From the NCBI GenBank assembly GCA_030549495.1, contig JAUIRK010000907.1:1-64000 (forward strand): a DNA stretch of 64,000 nt. Reading direction: 5' to 3'. Below are positions 1 to 11,789 of this stretch, in pieces (within the stretch, counting starts at the first letter, position 1; the number at the start of each line of letters is the position of its first letter). This DNA comes from Nectonema munidae (Eukaryota; Nematomorpha; Nectonematoida; Nectonematidae). The notes beneath the pieces were generated by a model. That model saw only the letters and a program-made list of their open reading frames with translations, was not told where the DNA came from and ran no database searches. Made by a program: the position numbers and the translations under genes.

Positions 1-315
1 ATTCGTCTCTTTTAAGAGGTGTACGCACTATTCTTGGTATAATCTACCATATTAGTTTTTCGTTTATTTAAATTTTGGATTTACGTCTTGCCAACAACAA
101 GAACGGGTGCTATTTTATACCCCGATCGCACCCTATTAAGATGCTTGATTTCGTTGTCTTTTTTTGAAGTGTAAGTTTTTTTCTCTTTATTGCCATTTCA
201 ACCATTTATCAGATATTGTTGTCATATTATATACAACAAATAAATTGTGTGAAATACATTGTGGCCTAATATGTGCGTGCTGTTCCAACAAGTATGAGAG
301 CAAAACGTGGACCCA
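1..315. other. No gene recognised; AT-rich flank
   Basis: Only short open frames starting at non-ATG codons are present, with no domain and no convincing splice sites. I see no repeat structure here apart from the start of the inverted-arm element that follows. Confidence 0.5.
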
Positions 316-2055
316 GACTCGCCCATACACGCAAAATAAACTGGTTCCTAGTCAAAACGGCCAAAAACCAAAACGGTCGAAACCAAAACGGCTGAAAACG
401 GAAACGGCCGAAAACATAACAAAATCTGAAATATTTTAACTCAAAATCAGTTTTGACTTATTTTTTAACAAATAAGTTTGCAAGTATTTTAATCCCTTTA
501 ATTTAAGACCTTTCAATTTTCCTTTTTTTTCCTCTTTACAATATATATAACATGTTCATGTTACTCTGAATATAGCGCCACCTCCTTTGTATAAAAGAAA
601 TACATACATAAACTTCATTTTAGTTTAGAATATTTGATTTGAAACTTATTCATACCACGTAACTCAGTCTACACTTTTTTCTATACCCCATCTTTCTGCT
701 TCAGCTGATCAAGATTTTTTAGGTTAAGCTTTCAAAATTTTGTTGAGTTTTTTGATTTTGTTTTTATCTCTTCGTTGTTATTATAACCTATTTTCAATTA
801 TTTTGTTTTGATTTGTCTGCTTGAAAAATAAAATTTTCTGATGTTTTTGAATTTGCTAAAAAATGAAACAATATATACAGTTAAGCCCTCCTGAAGTGAA
901 TCTTTGACCAACTAGATTTATACATGTTTTGAGAGGATTACAAACTTTCTTCTATTCACATACATCTATTTAATATGAAGTTAAATCTTACTTTCACAGA
1001 GAGATTTGACGTGAAGTACTGATTGCGCAGCGTGCACTTTTTGATTTGTATTCGGGACATTCTATGTTGAAAATTGGAAAGAAGCGAAATGCTTCACAAA
1101 CAAAAAAACTGCGAATGAAAATTTATGATACGTCTACTTATCTTGTGTGAAGTGATAGATAGAGATAATAAGAAGCTAAAAGCTAAAGAAGCGTTTTGTA
1201 GGAAGGAAAACAATGAAACAAAATTTTCTTTTGTCTGAGTGATTGATTGTTTGATTAAATGACTTGTTTTTTCTTTAATATGTCATCGATAGATCACATA
1301 TTTTTTGTCTTAAAAATAACTGCTTTTATGCCATCGTTCGCATTTTGTATTTCAATAAAAACGAGCATTATAAAGGCAATAACTTGTCAAATAAAAAACT
1401 GACGGTGTAGAAATTTAGTTTGCCATAAACATATTCAATGGGTTTTGGACGATTTATAGCCATGACGTTTTTCATTTGTTTTAAGACTTTTCGTATTCAT
1501 TTAGTCAGCAAGATTTATACACATTTTAAGTTGTTTCTTACTAAGAACGGTTTTACTCATTTAAGAAAATGAATGATTTATATTTTTTTTAAAAACTTAT
1601 TTCATTATAAATTCCATAAGCAAGGATAAAAATTTAGTCAATAAATTATACCCAGTAGATTTTTTTGCTCACCAGAAAAATGAAAACAAAAAGAATTTTA
1701 GTAACGTAAAAAAGGGGCAAAATTGAAACAGGCATGTTTTGAAAAAAATAGGGATTTATTCCATTTCTGGTAACAAAATAATATATATCACTTTTCAATT
1801 CCATAAAATTATCCAACTTTTTAGTTAAACACTTTTTAGGTTTTTGTGCGTTCTGTTTTTAGGGGTTTTTGGGCGTTTTGGTTTTTAGAAGTTTTGGTTT
1901 CGGCCGTTTTGGTTTTCGACTGTTTATGTTTCGGCCGTTTTGGTTTTCGGCTGTTTTGGTTTCAGCGGTTTTGGTATTGCCGTTTTGGTTTCGGCTGTTT
2001 TGATTTTCGGCCGTTTTGATCAGACGCCAATAAACTTTGTGGGTACCCCCAGTCC
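316..2055. repeat. Element with inverted minisatellite arms (CCAAAACGGCCGAAA-type)
   Basis: The left arm (about 352-414) repeats a ~15-base unit of the form CCAAAACGGCCGAAA. The same unit returns in reverse complement over about 1850-2021, as tandem TTTTGGTTTCGGCCG copies. Just outside the arms, about 316-351 and 2022-2055 are loosely inverted relatives of each other (both contain CAG-ACT and an AAA-CTTTGT/AATAAACTGG block). The 1.4 kb between the arms is AT-rich and has no recognisable coding sequence. This fits a foldback-like or long-TIR non-autonomous DNA element. I could not find a target-site duplication, so the exact ends and family are uncertain. Confidence 0.5.
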
Positions 2056-3410
2056 TGCAAATAATGTTTTTGCTCGCACAGATTTTGAACTAAATTTTTG
2101 AGATTGAACACACAAAAATTGAATCAACTAATCATTGGGCTAACAAAACATTAATTTTATTACGTTTCTTCAGGGAGGGAGAGTCGAAGGATATTACGAA
2201 AATAATTTTAGAATTGTTATTTTTGAGGTGATTTACATAACACTACCTCAATTCTTATTCACATACATGCGGATTTTTCACTTAAATTCGGCATATTATA
2301 TAACTAAGGACTATTAATAGTAAAGGATGCTTAGAAAGTATTCTGATTTAGTTTTTTAATACTTCATTTTGATTGCTGAGAAATAGAAGTGAGCAGGATC
2401 CTTGCGAACTCTAGCGCACTTTTTAACCACCCCTTTAAATTAAGATAAAATTAATAAGAAGAATGCAAAAAAAGAATTAGGAAATAAATATCTCTTCAAT
2501 TAAAAATAAATAAATAGAAAAATGTCTAATACTTTCAAATTCTGACAAAAGTTTAAGGCCTTCAGAAAATGAATATCTATTATGTTAAAAATTTTTATAT
2601 TGTGCTACGAGTTAAATAAAAAAAAGCTGAAATCCAAGCATTTAAAATGAAAACATTGCATGTGTTTACATAGTGTTTCTAATATTTTTATTCATTTTAT
2701 TATCTCAACTACCTTACTTACTTTTGGGTGATCAAACTGGTGTCTTAGACTTTTGAACATCCCAAACATTATATATTAATTCATCTCATTTGAAGTTTTA
2801 TTAACATCAATATTTGTGTTTAATGTGATATCCATTTTATTACATTTTGGTAAATAAAATACTAAAAATGTAATACTTTTAAAGAAAAAATAGAAATTTT
2901 AAATATTTTAAAATAAAATGAATTTTATTTATATGGTCCATTCGCCTAATAACCCATTTGCCAGAAAGATATTTTTGCTAAATTTGAAAAATCTAAATTA
3001 ATATTAAAAATCTAAATATTATTGATTACAAAGTTTTTTAATCTTATTTTAAAAAATCAATTTTTATTTTTTTTTCATTTCCTATGAATGAAAATTCACT
3101 CTTTTCCAGTAAATTAATTGATGAAAACTTTGTTGAAATAATCCGTAATTTTTTCATTATTTTCCTTTATTTCAAATAGTTTTAATATTCAAAATGTATA
3201 TTTATTATTTGGAAACAATTATATAAGAAATTTGTATTTTAATTAGAGAAGTACGTATTTTAACATTTTTTTATGCCGTTTTTTTTAACTTTTACTTGCC
3301 AATACCTATTCCGGTTCTAATATTAAACGTTAAATTTTGTGAAAATGACTAATAATAATAATCATACATTGTAATTTAATTTTTCAATTTAAAATTTTTA
3401 CTATTTATGG
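2056..3410. other. Intergenic, no gene seen
   Basis: Very AT-rich, with many short homopolymer A and T runs and no long open frame in any of the six frames. I recognise no repeat family or RNA gene here. Confidence 0.5.
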
Positions 3411-3418
3411 CTTCAAAA

Positions 3419-3880
3419 CAGGGATGGATCTTGGTCAAAAATTTAGGGGGGGGGGGGGGGCTGTGCCACTTTTTCGAATTTATTTTCTATCGATAAAAGT
3501 TATTTTAATCTTTAAACAAACTTTTCCGTTTTTATCAAAACGTAAGTGGTTGCGAGGTTAAACGGTTAGAAGCGCTGCTATCGATCTGAAGTTCCGGGTT
3601 TAAGCCTTGCTTCTGCTAGATTATCCATAGCTCGATGTTAGCTGCAAATTAGTACTTTTTTCGATGAAAATACCACATCACCTTTAACCTTTATCATAAA
3701 GATTCAAAGTTACTACATTGTTTAAATGCTATATTGTTTTTATAATTTTTCATGAGCTTATTTTTTGAAATGTTCGCTGTTACACTATATCATTTCATCA
3801 AATTCACTTTAACCAATCAACTATAAAAAAACAGGGGGGGGGGCGCCGCCCTTCTCACCCCTCAGGTAAATCCATCCCTG
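3419..3880. mobile_element. hAT-type MITE, 462 bp, 8-bp TSD CTTCAAAA
   Basis: The ends are an 11-bp perfect inverted repeat, CAGGGATGGAT at 3419 and its complement ending at 3880. They are flanked by an exact 8-bp duplication, CTTCAAAA, at 3411-3418 and 3881-3888. An 8-bp TSD with CAG-starting TIRs is diagnostic of the hAT superfamily. Long G tracts lie just inside both ends (a run of about 14 G near 3449-3462 and 9-10 G near 3834). There is no transposase, so it is non-autonomous. The interior carries a tRNA-like segment, described separately. The perfect TSD suggests a fairly recent insertion. Confidence 0.9.
3540..3665 (+). repeat. tRNA-like (pol III A/B box) segment inside the MITE
   Basis: The stretch reads like a tRNA-derived SINE head. 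An A-box-like GGTTAAACGGTTAG is followed about 30 bases later by a B-box-like GTTCCGGGTTTAAGCC. The sequence after it (CATAGCTCGATGTTAGCTGCAAATTAGTAC) resembles the tail of a similar segment near 40,530-40,585. It does not fold as a full functional tRNA that I can support. I infer a SINE captured by, or inserted into, the hAT MITE. Confidence 0.45.
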
Positions 3881-3888
3881 CTTCAAAA

Positions 3889-4590
3889 CTAAAATAAAAG
3901 ACACTATAGTAGATTTTTAATAGTTTGTATCAGTGATGAGACTAGTTCGGCTGCTAGACTCCAAGTACGGGGTTTGAGCATGTGGCTAAATTGATTTTAA
4001 TGGGGCCTGAACTATAAGAAAGTGTATATATTTCAAGGGAGTTCCCCGTGCGGCTCTTACATACTGTTTAATGAATACTTAATGCTCTAACTAAGTTTGA
4101 CTTTAAAACTGAAATTAAATTTATTAAATCAAGACCTATCGTAACTGTCCTTTTTTGAGAATCGTAATCATACACAAATTGTGTTATTCATCCTTCATTA
4201 GCATAGTTGCCAATCTTTGTAGAGCAAAAATCGGTAAAAAATTATGCCCTATAAATAAAATATTACTACAGATTTAACAAAATATAAAAAAAATTTCTGC
4301 GGTTTAAAGTTTTTCTGCTGATTCTTATGTATTTTGATGCATAGAATTCAAATATAACCTTCATTTTTATCAATCACTTCCCGTTTTCTCACAAAAAGCA
4401 ATTTTTCGTAAATCTAGAAACCTGAAATTAAATCTATCTAAAATTATGATGGAAAAATAAAAGAAATAAGGAATTCAATAGTTTTATGAAATCAATAACA
4501 AATTTTGATATAATTAACATTTATAAACACATGTCCAAATAAACAAATTAAATTATTTTGGTAAAAATGAAGATTTTAGAGATTTTCTCT
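3889..4590. other. Intergenic; possible second tRNA-like segment
   Basis: No gene seen. At about 3930-4010 there is another weak tRNA-like arrangement (GACTAGTTCGGCTGCTAGAC followed by ACGGGGTTTGAGC), which may be an old tRNA-derived SINE. The remainder is plain AT-rich sequence. Confidence 0.35.
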
Positions 4591-4599
4591 TGTGTTTTT

Positions 4600-5422
4600 T
4601 TAATGCTCAATCTCTTTTAAAGCATCAGCAATAATATGATAGAATGTTCACGTCCCATCTTCCATGATATCTTTCTTCCATGTACTTATGTCTTGGTGGA
4701 ACCTTTCTCCCTGTTCCTCACTATAATCACCAAAATTATCTGGAAAATAGTCGAGCTGCGATCTTAGGAAATGAAGTTTTATTGACATACTTAGTTGAAA
4801 GTTTTGAATAAGATTTTCTACTATGGCTTCGTATTCATCGCTTATATCATTGCCTAAATTAAGGGTGAGAGATTTAAATGATTCCCATGCATTCCTTTAA
4901 GCTTTTGTCATGACTAATCGAAAGTTATCATCTTTCATTAACATTCTTATCTGAGAACAATGGAAAATTCCTGCACTAAGTTTAGCATCACTAACTTTTG
5001 GAAACTTTATTGCCAAGAAAAGAAATGCCTGATTTTCTTTATTTAATGCTTTAACAAAATTTCTCATTAGCCCTAAATTAATGTGAAGTGGAGGAAGGAG
5101 AATTTTTTGAGAATCAATTTGGTGTTGATGAATAACATTAAAAGATCCAATCTCAAAATGTTCTCTAAAAGGCCATTCTTCTCTCTGGTAGTGTTGTGTA
5201 TCAGCTTTGCTGTCCCATAAACACAGGAAGCATGGATACTTAGTATACCCTCCTTGCATTCCTAGAATTAAAGAATACTTTTAAATCGCCACATATCTTC
5301 CAGTTATGAACATTGTAATTTATGGCGTCCAGTAAAGTTTTCATATTTCCATAGCTCTCTGTTAATTGAACAGAATGTGCAACAGGGACAGATGACACCT
5401 CCTTTTTAATATGTAACAGCAC
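4600..5422 (-). pseudogene. Relic of an unplaced transposon-associated protein family (GMQGGYTKYPCFLCLWDS type)
   Basis: Read on the minus strand, three blocks of one protein follow in order: an N-terminal block at about 5422-5240, a central block at 5259-4897 (MQGGYTKYPCFLCLWDSKAD, then a PPLHINLGLMRNFVKAL motif), and a C-terminal block at about 4890-4600 (LHFLRSQLDYFPDNFGDYSE, then EEQGERFHQDI). I know this motif series from many repeated, unnamed arthropod and cnidarian proteins that behave like transposon genes. I cannot name the superfamily with confidence. It contains Cys pairs that could form a zinc site. The copy is broken in at least two places and lacks an intact start, so it is a fossil. 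No terminal repeats were found around it. Confidence 0.6.
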
Positions 5423-5429
5423 AGCTTTT

Positions 5430-7250
5430 TAGCTTCTAGTTGATGAGTCAATAAAAAGTCTTTTTTCGATGTAAGGATTGAGCAAAGGGTATTTCTCATA
5501 CATATTACTAGACTTGTTCGAAACGGAAATGAAAGCTTTTAAGAAGAAGTATCATTTGTAATAAATTAACTGATTTTGGAAAAAGATTTTGAAACAATTA
5601 AAAATCGTTAAGATACCGCTTCAATGGCTAGAGTTGGTATATATGAATTAGTTAAAATTACAAATAATTAAAGTTGAAAAACTTTTTTTCCCAAAAAAAA
5701 TTGTTTTTTTTTTGAAAAATAAGGTTAATATCCTAGAAATCTTAAATTAAAAAAAATTTGATATAAATTTTAAATAATTCAAAAAATAAAGCATAACTCT
5801 AAAAATATGTTTGGATTAAACTTGAAAAAGAATCGACACATTTTATAGATACCAATTTCTATAGCCATTAAAAATATGCGATTATGCCTACTAAAACAAA
5901 AATAATTTTTCGCTAAAATTTTTATTCAGCTAAAAATAAAAATCACTCGTTGGAAGCAGAGGCCTACCAAGACAGAAAAGGGAGCCCGGAGCGGGCCTGC
6001 GCCCCTGTCGACAATTAATTTGTATTGATATATCATTATTCATTAATAAAGATTCAATAGTAAATTAATAGACTTTGCATGAGTAATGTAATGCTATACT
6101 TTCTATTATTTACTTGTCCTCTACCAAATTAAAATCTATAATCTCTTTCTCCAGAAAGAACACATCAACGAGAACTGGTTCGCAAACACAATACCCACAC
6201 TTTCTGAAACACTAACAAAAACCTACAAAACAAGGAAACATACAAGGGCAAAAATAGAATTATTTAAAAATACTAGAAATAATTTTTTTGTGACCTTGCT
6301 TTGATAAGATCGTAAATTTCATTACGTAATGTTCTGTTATGTGTGCCTTTCAGAGTGAGACTTCTCTTACTCGTGTCTCACAGAAGAGAACGTTAGGTGT
6401 TGGTAGGATTGTCTAGAACCGAACTAGGAAAGTCTCAACTTCCGATTCTAACTTCACTTTTCATAGCTCGATATGAGCGAGATGTTTGATCAAAACGCTG
6501 ATTTATATAAAACTTCGAAATCTAATACAAATAGTCCATTGGATGAAGAGTTTTTCGTACCCGCGGGTGCAGATGCATATATCAAAATTGATATCCTAGA
6601 AGATATCAGAAATAACATTTTAGAAGATACGGATATCAAAATTGATTACATGAGGACCATTTTTTGGTATCATAATTTCAGCTGGACCATGTAGTTTTTG
6701 AATCTGTTATGTACAGAGCCAACTACCTGCATCTGAAAAATAAACATTTCTGAATTTGTGGTTTTCTTGTGAAGATATATCTAGTATAGTTAAAGATGAT
6801 AATCCAATTGGAAAAATAATAGGAATGGTTGAAGAATTATGAAAAGTATTTTCAGAATTTGATTCTTATATATAATTACTACTTCTAATGTCATAAAAAA
6901 ACCTTTAAAGTTGTTCGATTAGTGCGTTGCAAAAAAAGTAGATATAATAGAAAGTGTTTTTTTATGCAAGATTCTTTGTCTAATTTTGATGATTTTATTT
7001 TTTAAGGTCCACTTTTATAAATTCTCATTGCTTCTAAGAAAATAAATAAATTAAAAAATACTTTCCTTAATTATTTAAGTGAGAGATTAATCTATAAAAA
7101 GCAGACAAATTACTTTCAGAACAAAATAAAATAGATTTGGGGTATACAAATTTGCCTGTCTATTTTTTTTTAAAAAAACATTTCAAATATGTTAATTTGA
7201 AATGATAAATATTCAAATAAACTTGATTACAAATAAATGTGTGTCCTTAA
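5430..7250. other. Intergenic; no recognised gene
   Basis: Mostly AT-rich. A small open frame with ATG at 6473-6694 (73 codons) has an internal repeat (IKIDILEDIRNNILEDTDIK region) but no domain I recognise. It sits just after a moderately GC-richer stretch at 6330-6470 and could be an exon or chance. A GC-rich patch at about 5955-6010 (GGAGCCCGGAGCGGGCC) looks like one end of an old MITE, but I could not find its partner. Confidence 0.35.
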
Positions 7251-7254
7251 AAGG

Positions 7255-7720
7255 AGATTTAAAGGTTTCAAAGTACCGCTTTGGACGAGGGACTCCCCAA
7301 CCTGGGGATTTGGGGGTTCAAATCCCAGCTCTGCTCGTATGAGCCATGCTCTTCATAATGAAAGCTTGGGAGCGAAGCAATAGGCACGCCCTTTCACGCT
7401 TCTTTGCTCTTTATGCGAGTGTCCTACTCTCTTCTCTTTAACTTTTGGCAGCCGCCAGCATCGACTTCTGGGCATTCGCCGTCATTCTTGTAGCCCTGGC
7501 CTTCTTCGCCTTTGTCTTCTGGGTCATCTACCAGATCTGGTAAGCATTTGTGATCTTGTTGTGTCTCATACGCTTCTCTTCTTTGTTGTCTCCTTCTTTC
7601 CTTTTTGTTTCCTTTTTGCGTCAATCTTCTCTCGCTGAACTGACGCCGAACTTTATTTTACGAAGAAGTTTCCTTTGACTGGAGTACCGGCACAACGACG
7701 AGACAGCACTGATTTCAATG
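7255..7720 (+). repeat. GC-rich SINE-like block with pol III B box
   Basis: The block is far richer in G+C than its surroundings and begins with a tRNA-like head. The B-box match GGTTCAAATCC lies at about 7316-7326, after a candidate A-box region. A pyrimidine-rich body follows. A minus-strand open frame inside it (7424-7624) starts at a non-ATG codon and has the low-complexity, charged composition expected of antisense reading through a pyrimidine-rich repeat, so I do not call it a gene. Most likely a tRNA-derived SINE or composite repeat. A second full copy was not found in the window. Confidence 0.45.
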
Positions 7721-8415
7721 AAATTTGAATATGTTTGAAATTATTAAAAATCAGCGCTGTTATCCTTTATAGGGTGTAATAAAATGCCTGCTTTTTAATT
7801 TTTAAATCAAATGAAGATAATATTTTTTCAGTTATAAGTTTAATGCTGTTTGTAAAGTTTGGAAAATCATGCGTTCTATACAATGCTAAAAATTCTGGAA
7901 TATATATTTCTTGCCTTGCCTAGTCCAACAATAGAAGTCATGTGTGTAAGCTAGGTAAAGTTTGAAATATGTATTGCCACAACTATTATATTCAATTTTT
8001 AACATCATGTTAGAAATGAATACCATGTTCGACATGTTTTGCAATGTTTAAATTAAAGGGCATTCTGAAACAATGGCTTGTAATCGTTCGCCAGGTAATG
8101 AAAAAAATTTTTTGAATTGTAATAGTAAAACAAAATGCAAGGATGTGAAATGTCCGTATAAATTAAAATAGTAAATGCCTTTAAAAATGTCACAATTCAT
8201 TATGTTGCCATTTGATATGAATACAACAAATTAGTATTGAAATGAATTTAAATTGTAGTTACTACAAATGTATTCTCTTTATTATGCCTCCAATATTTCA
8301 ACCTTTTCAAGGTAACATATAAAAATGTATCATTACTTTTGGAGATCTTTGCTAGGATTAATAATAGGATAAACCTTGCTATACAGAATTTTTCAAATTA
8401 TAGTCGTCGAAATAT
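7721..8415. other. Intergenic, no gene seen
   Basis: AT-rich sequence with no long open frame, no repeat structure and no RNA gene that I can support. Confidence 0.45.
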
Positions 8416-8423
8416 CTTATATC

Positions 8424-8730
8424 CAGGGCCGGCCTTAGTGATTGCGGGGCCCAATGCAAAAAATTTTTGCGGGGCCTAGCATGAGCGAAAAGCAATTAAA
8501 AAATACATAAAATTTATTTTATCTTTTTAACTAAAAAATCAAATTAGCTTTATTTTGCGAACTTTGCAAATTTAATTTTTAAAAATATTATAATTGAATA
8601 AGTTGTTATTTATTAAAGTAAAAACATATATGCTTTTATAAAAGTTATCAAAACATAATATTGCGGGGCCTAAAAAGAGCGCGGGGCCCAATGCGGCCGC
8701 ATCGGTCGCAGTGCCTTAAGGCCGGGCCTG
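8424..8730. mobile_element. hAT-type MITE, 307 bp, 8-bp TSD CTTATATC
   Basis: Inverted ends CAGGGCCGGCCTTA (from 8424) and TAAGGCCGGGCCTG (to 8730) are flanked by the exact 8-bp direct repeat CTTATATC at 8416-8423 and 8731-8738. Subterminal GCGGGGCC motifs recur at both ends (near 8445, 8470, 8663, 8681). There is no coding sequence. The exact TSD and CAG termini place it in the hAT superfamily. It belongs to a different subfamily from the MITE at 3419, because the TIRs differ after CAGGG. Confidence 0.92.
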
Positions 8731-8738
8731 CTTATATC

Positions 8739-9309
8739 TAGAATAAAAAAGTGCTTTTTTGATTATAAAATTACTGAATATAGGATTTTAATCAATAACA
8801 CAGGCCTATAAGTAAAGAAGTTTTTTCTCACCTAACTTTAAAACGTGCTTTTAAGTAAATTTGAGTCACCGAATTCAAAAATAAGAATTGTCTTTACTTA
8901 TCACATCGCCTTTTTTTATCGCCAAATTTATAACTTCTAGACCCTAAGATAACCAAGAACATTTATTTCATAGTTAAAGAAGAGCTAATATAAAACAGCA
9001 TATAAAGATAAAACTGATTTGTTTGAAATGAAATTAATTTTGATATTTTATTCGTAAATTTTTATTCAAGTAGATAAAAATTCTACACCCACAAAAACAT
9101 CAATTTATTTTCCTTTGCAATATTATTTATTAGATTAAAATATTTAAATAACAAAAAATTATTACCATGGCTTTCTTGAGAATTGTTTGTATACGTGGCA
9201 GATGTAAGTCATGTATTGAAAATTTGTATCAAGGGACCAAAAGCAAGAGAAAACAGCTAACATATGGCGAGAGCAAAAAATGTGGACGATCTTTGGTTTT
9301 ATAAAGAAA
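8739..9309. other. Intergenic, no gene seen
   Basis: Plain AT-rich sequence, with no gene, RNA or repeat structure recognised. Confidence 0.45.
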
Positions 9310-9311
9310 TA

Positions 9312-10119
9312 CAGTGAAACTTCGATATCTCGAACATGTGATATCTCGAAGTATCGGTTATCTCGAAGTTCTTTTATGGTACGAACTTTTTTCCCTATAC
9401 ATTACATGTAAATAAGTTTGGATATCTTGAATAACCTGGATATCTCGAAGTATTTCATTGTTACAAGCATCAAATTTACTATGTTTATCTCCAACTTTTT
9501 ACATACGTAAATAATCATTTACAACAAAACACCAAATAAAAAATAAATGTTCTCTAGCAATATTGCAACAAACATCAGGGACCCTTTCCCTCTCCCCTTC
9601 ATCTAATGTTTTCATAGGGGGCAAAAAGGCATTTTGCTCCTCTCCCCCTTCTCCCCAATAAATTTCAGTGTTTAAAATTTTATTTATGCAACAATTCTTG
9701 CCATATTTTTTCTTCAATAAATTAAGTTTGTAATGAAAATCTTAATGAAAGTTATATGTCAACATCATCAAAGCTGCTTAGAGAAGCGATGTAAAACTAG
9801 GCATACGATGTGTGATGATCATGGATTTTCATAGTTTTATGTTTCATGTTTGATGCCTTCATCAAATCATCTACTATTTTTTGGACTTTCTGTCTCTTTG
9901 AGTCCGACTTACTGACGTTGATTTAAAATAAAATGCACTTTAAAAAGATATCAGGATCTGTTTATTTTTGCAGAGTTACTTTAGATCTAACAAGCAGACA
10001 AAAAACATACCGGTCGATACTTATTTTTCAAAAAATGGACTTAATAGTTTTTCTTGATATTTTGGATATCTCGAAGTTTTTGTTTGGTCCCTTCAAATTC
10101 GAGATAATGAGGTTTTACA
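9312..10119. mobile_element. Tc1/mariner (pogo-like) MITE, about 808 bp, TA target
   Basis: The left end reads CAGTGAAACTTCGATATCTCG and the right end, in reverse, TGTAAAACCTCATTATCTCG. Both sit directly against TA (9310-9311 and 10120-10121). The repeated GATATCTCGAAG motifs near both ends (9330-9450 and 10060-10110) are typical of pogo/Tigger-type non-autonomous elements. The interior has no transposase. Small open frames inside (9499-9717 minus, 9933-10163 plus) have no domain and are treated as chance. TIR divergence suggests moderate age. Confidence 0.75.
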
Positions 10120-10289
10120 TAGCTATATATCAAGAAATCTCGACTGAAAATCATTCAATTTAAGTATCAGCAGCTGTGTTTACCTTTACTTGAATATTGC
10201 AATGATATATGTGAATCAAATGAACACATCAAACAATATGTGAAACGGACTTTTTAAATACATCAACCTAAAAATTGAAAATCTTAATC

Positions 10290-10760
10290 TAACAGAATTA
10301 AACGATTTTGTCAGTGCCTGTCAAAAAATTGATTTACACAAGACAGCTCATCTCAAAAAAGAAACTTTTTATCTAAATAATTATATAAAGCTTTTTACAC
10401 ATATATACCCATTTTCAAGCATGCTGAATTCAGTGGTGATATTCATTTTTTATGAAAATCAATCAAACCTGTCAAAAAATTGATTTATCTCAATAAGAAA
10501 CATTTTATCCGAATAATTATATAAAGTTTTTTACACACATCCATTTTCAAGTACGCTGTGTTGTGTTTACTGATGATATTCCTTTTTTATAAAAAATCAG
10601 TCAAACGTGACAAAAAATAATTTAAATATGACAGCCCATGTCAAAATTAAAATTTTTATTCTTATAAAAAGTTTTTTATACATTTCAAGTATGTAGAATT
10701 TAATGGTGATGTTCATTTTTTATTAAATCAATAAAACCTGTCAAAAAAATCGATTAAACC
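10290..10760 (-). repeat. Satellite array B, about 3-4 copies of ~150 bp
   Basis: Copies are marked by recurrent CCTGTCAAAAAATTGATTTA and TGGTGATATTCATTTTTTAT motifs. They are the reverse complement of the array at about 59,100-60,420. Confidence 0.75.
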
Positions 10761-11789
10761 TGTAAATCAATGCCAAATATATAAACTTCAAAATAAATTC
10801 TACTTGGAGTATTTCTCTGGTAATTATTTTCTTAATTTATTTAATAAACCAACTTTAAGTGTTTAATTCACTCAAATATTTCATTTCCCAGTAAATTATG
10901 TATCTCTATAGGACCTCCATCTTTTTGGCTACAAATTTGTTATAGGCTGGTAGTCTCTACGTCATATTATAATTTATAGTATGTAATTTTGCTATTTATT
11001 CTATGATGATCCTTTCTTGGTAGCTCTTTTTTCATTAGAAATTTATATTCCTCAATGTGTGCTCGAAAAATTTTTTATAAGGATAAAATTACTTTTTTCC
11101 TCTCTCAAAGCATTCTGATTAAAGAATCTTCTTGATGATCTTAGACTTTTTTATCAGGCATGAATATTTGTCAACCAATCTTATTTCAAAGGATTTTTTC
11201 TGATGTATCATTCGTGATGTTGATTGTTCAATTACAAAAAGTTGTAAAAGTTCTTCATCTAAAAAATTATCTCTTTGACACAAAAGGAAAAAGATGGACA
11301 AATTCAATTTAAATTAAAAATATATTGATAGTGACTAAATTCTCAGGTATCTGTGCCATTTTTGATAAATCTGACCTATTCTAGATTTTCAGATTTCCTA
11401 CCAATCTTAGTAAAATGTTAATTGTAATCCTAGATGATAAGCTATAGATTTAAATATTTTTCATTTGTAAAAGAGGAACTTCTTTTTTAGTCAAAATCTT
11501 TTTTGAAGCACCTAATATTATATCATACCATTTCCTAGTTCATTAGAACATGGTAGATCTTCCATTTAGTCAAGATACATATTTTTTAAATTATTTCTTT
11601 TGATCACACGTTCTCTTTTCAATTAGTTTTCAAGTTGCTTCCTTCTCTCATACTAATTTGAAGAAGGTATTATAAGCCAAAATATACAAAGAAAAAATAT
11701 TTTTACTATATAACTAATATATAACGCGTTTTTGAAACTTACAGAACTGATTTTCATGCATACATCACTAATTAAATTGCCACTATCAG

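Noticed and set aside
164-439. 91-codon open frame on the plus strand
   Set aside because: It starts at TTG, has no domain, and ends inside the minisatellite arm; chance.
7424-7624. Charged 66-codon minus-strand frame
   Set aside because: Non-ATG start, low-complexity antisense of a pyrimidine-rich repeat body.
10290-10760. Regularly spaced repeats suggesting a CRISPR array
   Set aside because: Units are ~150 bp and fully repeated with no unique spacers; it is a satellite array within a eukaryotic transposon.
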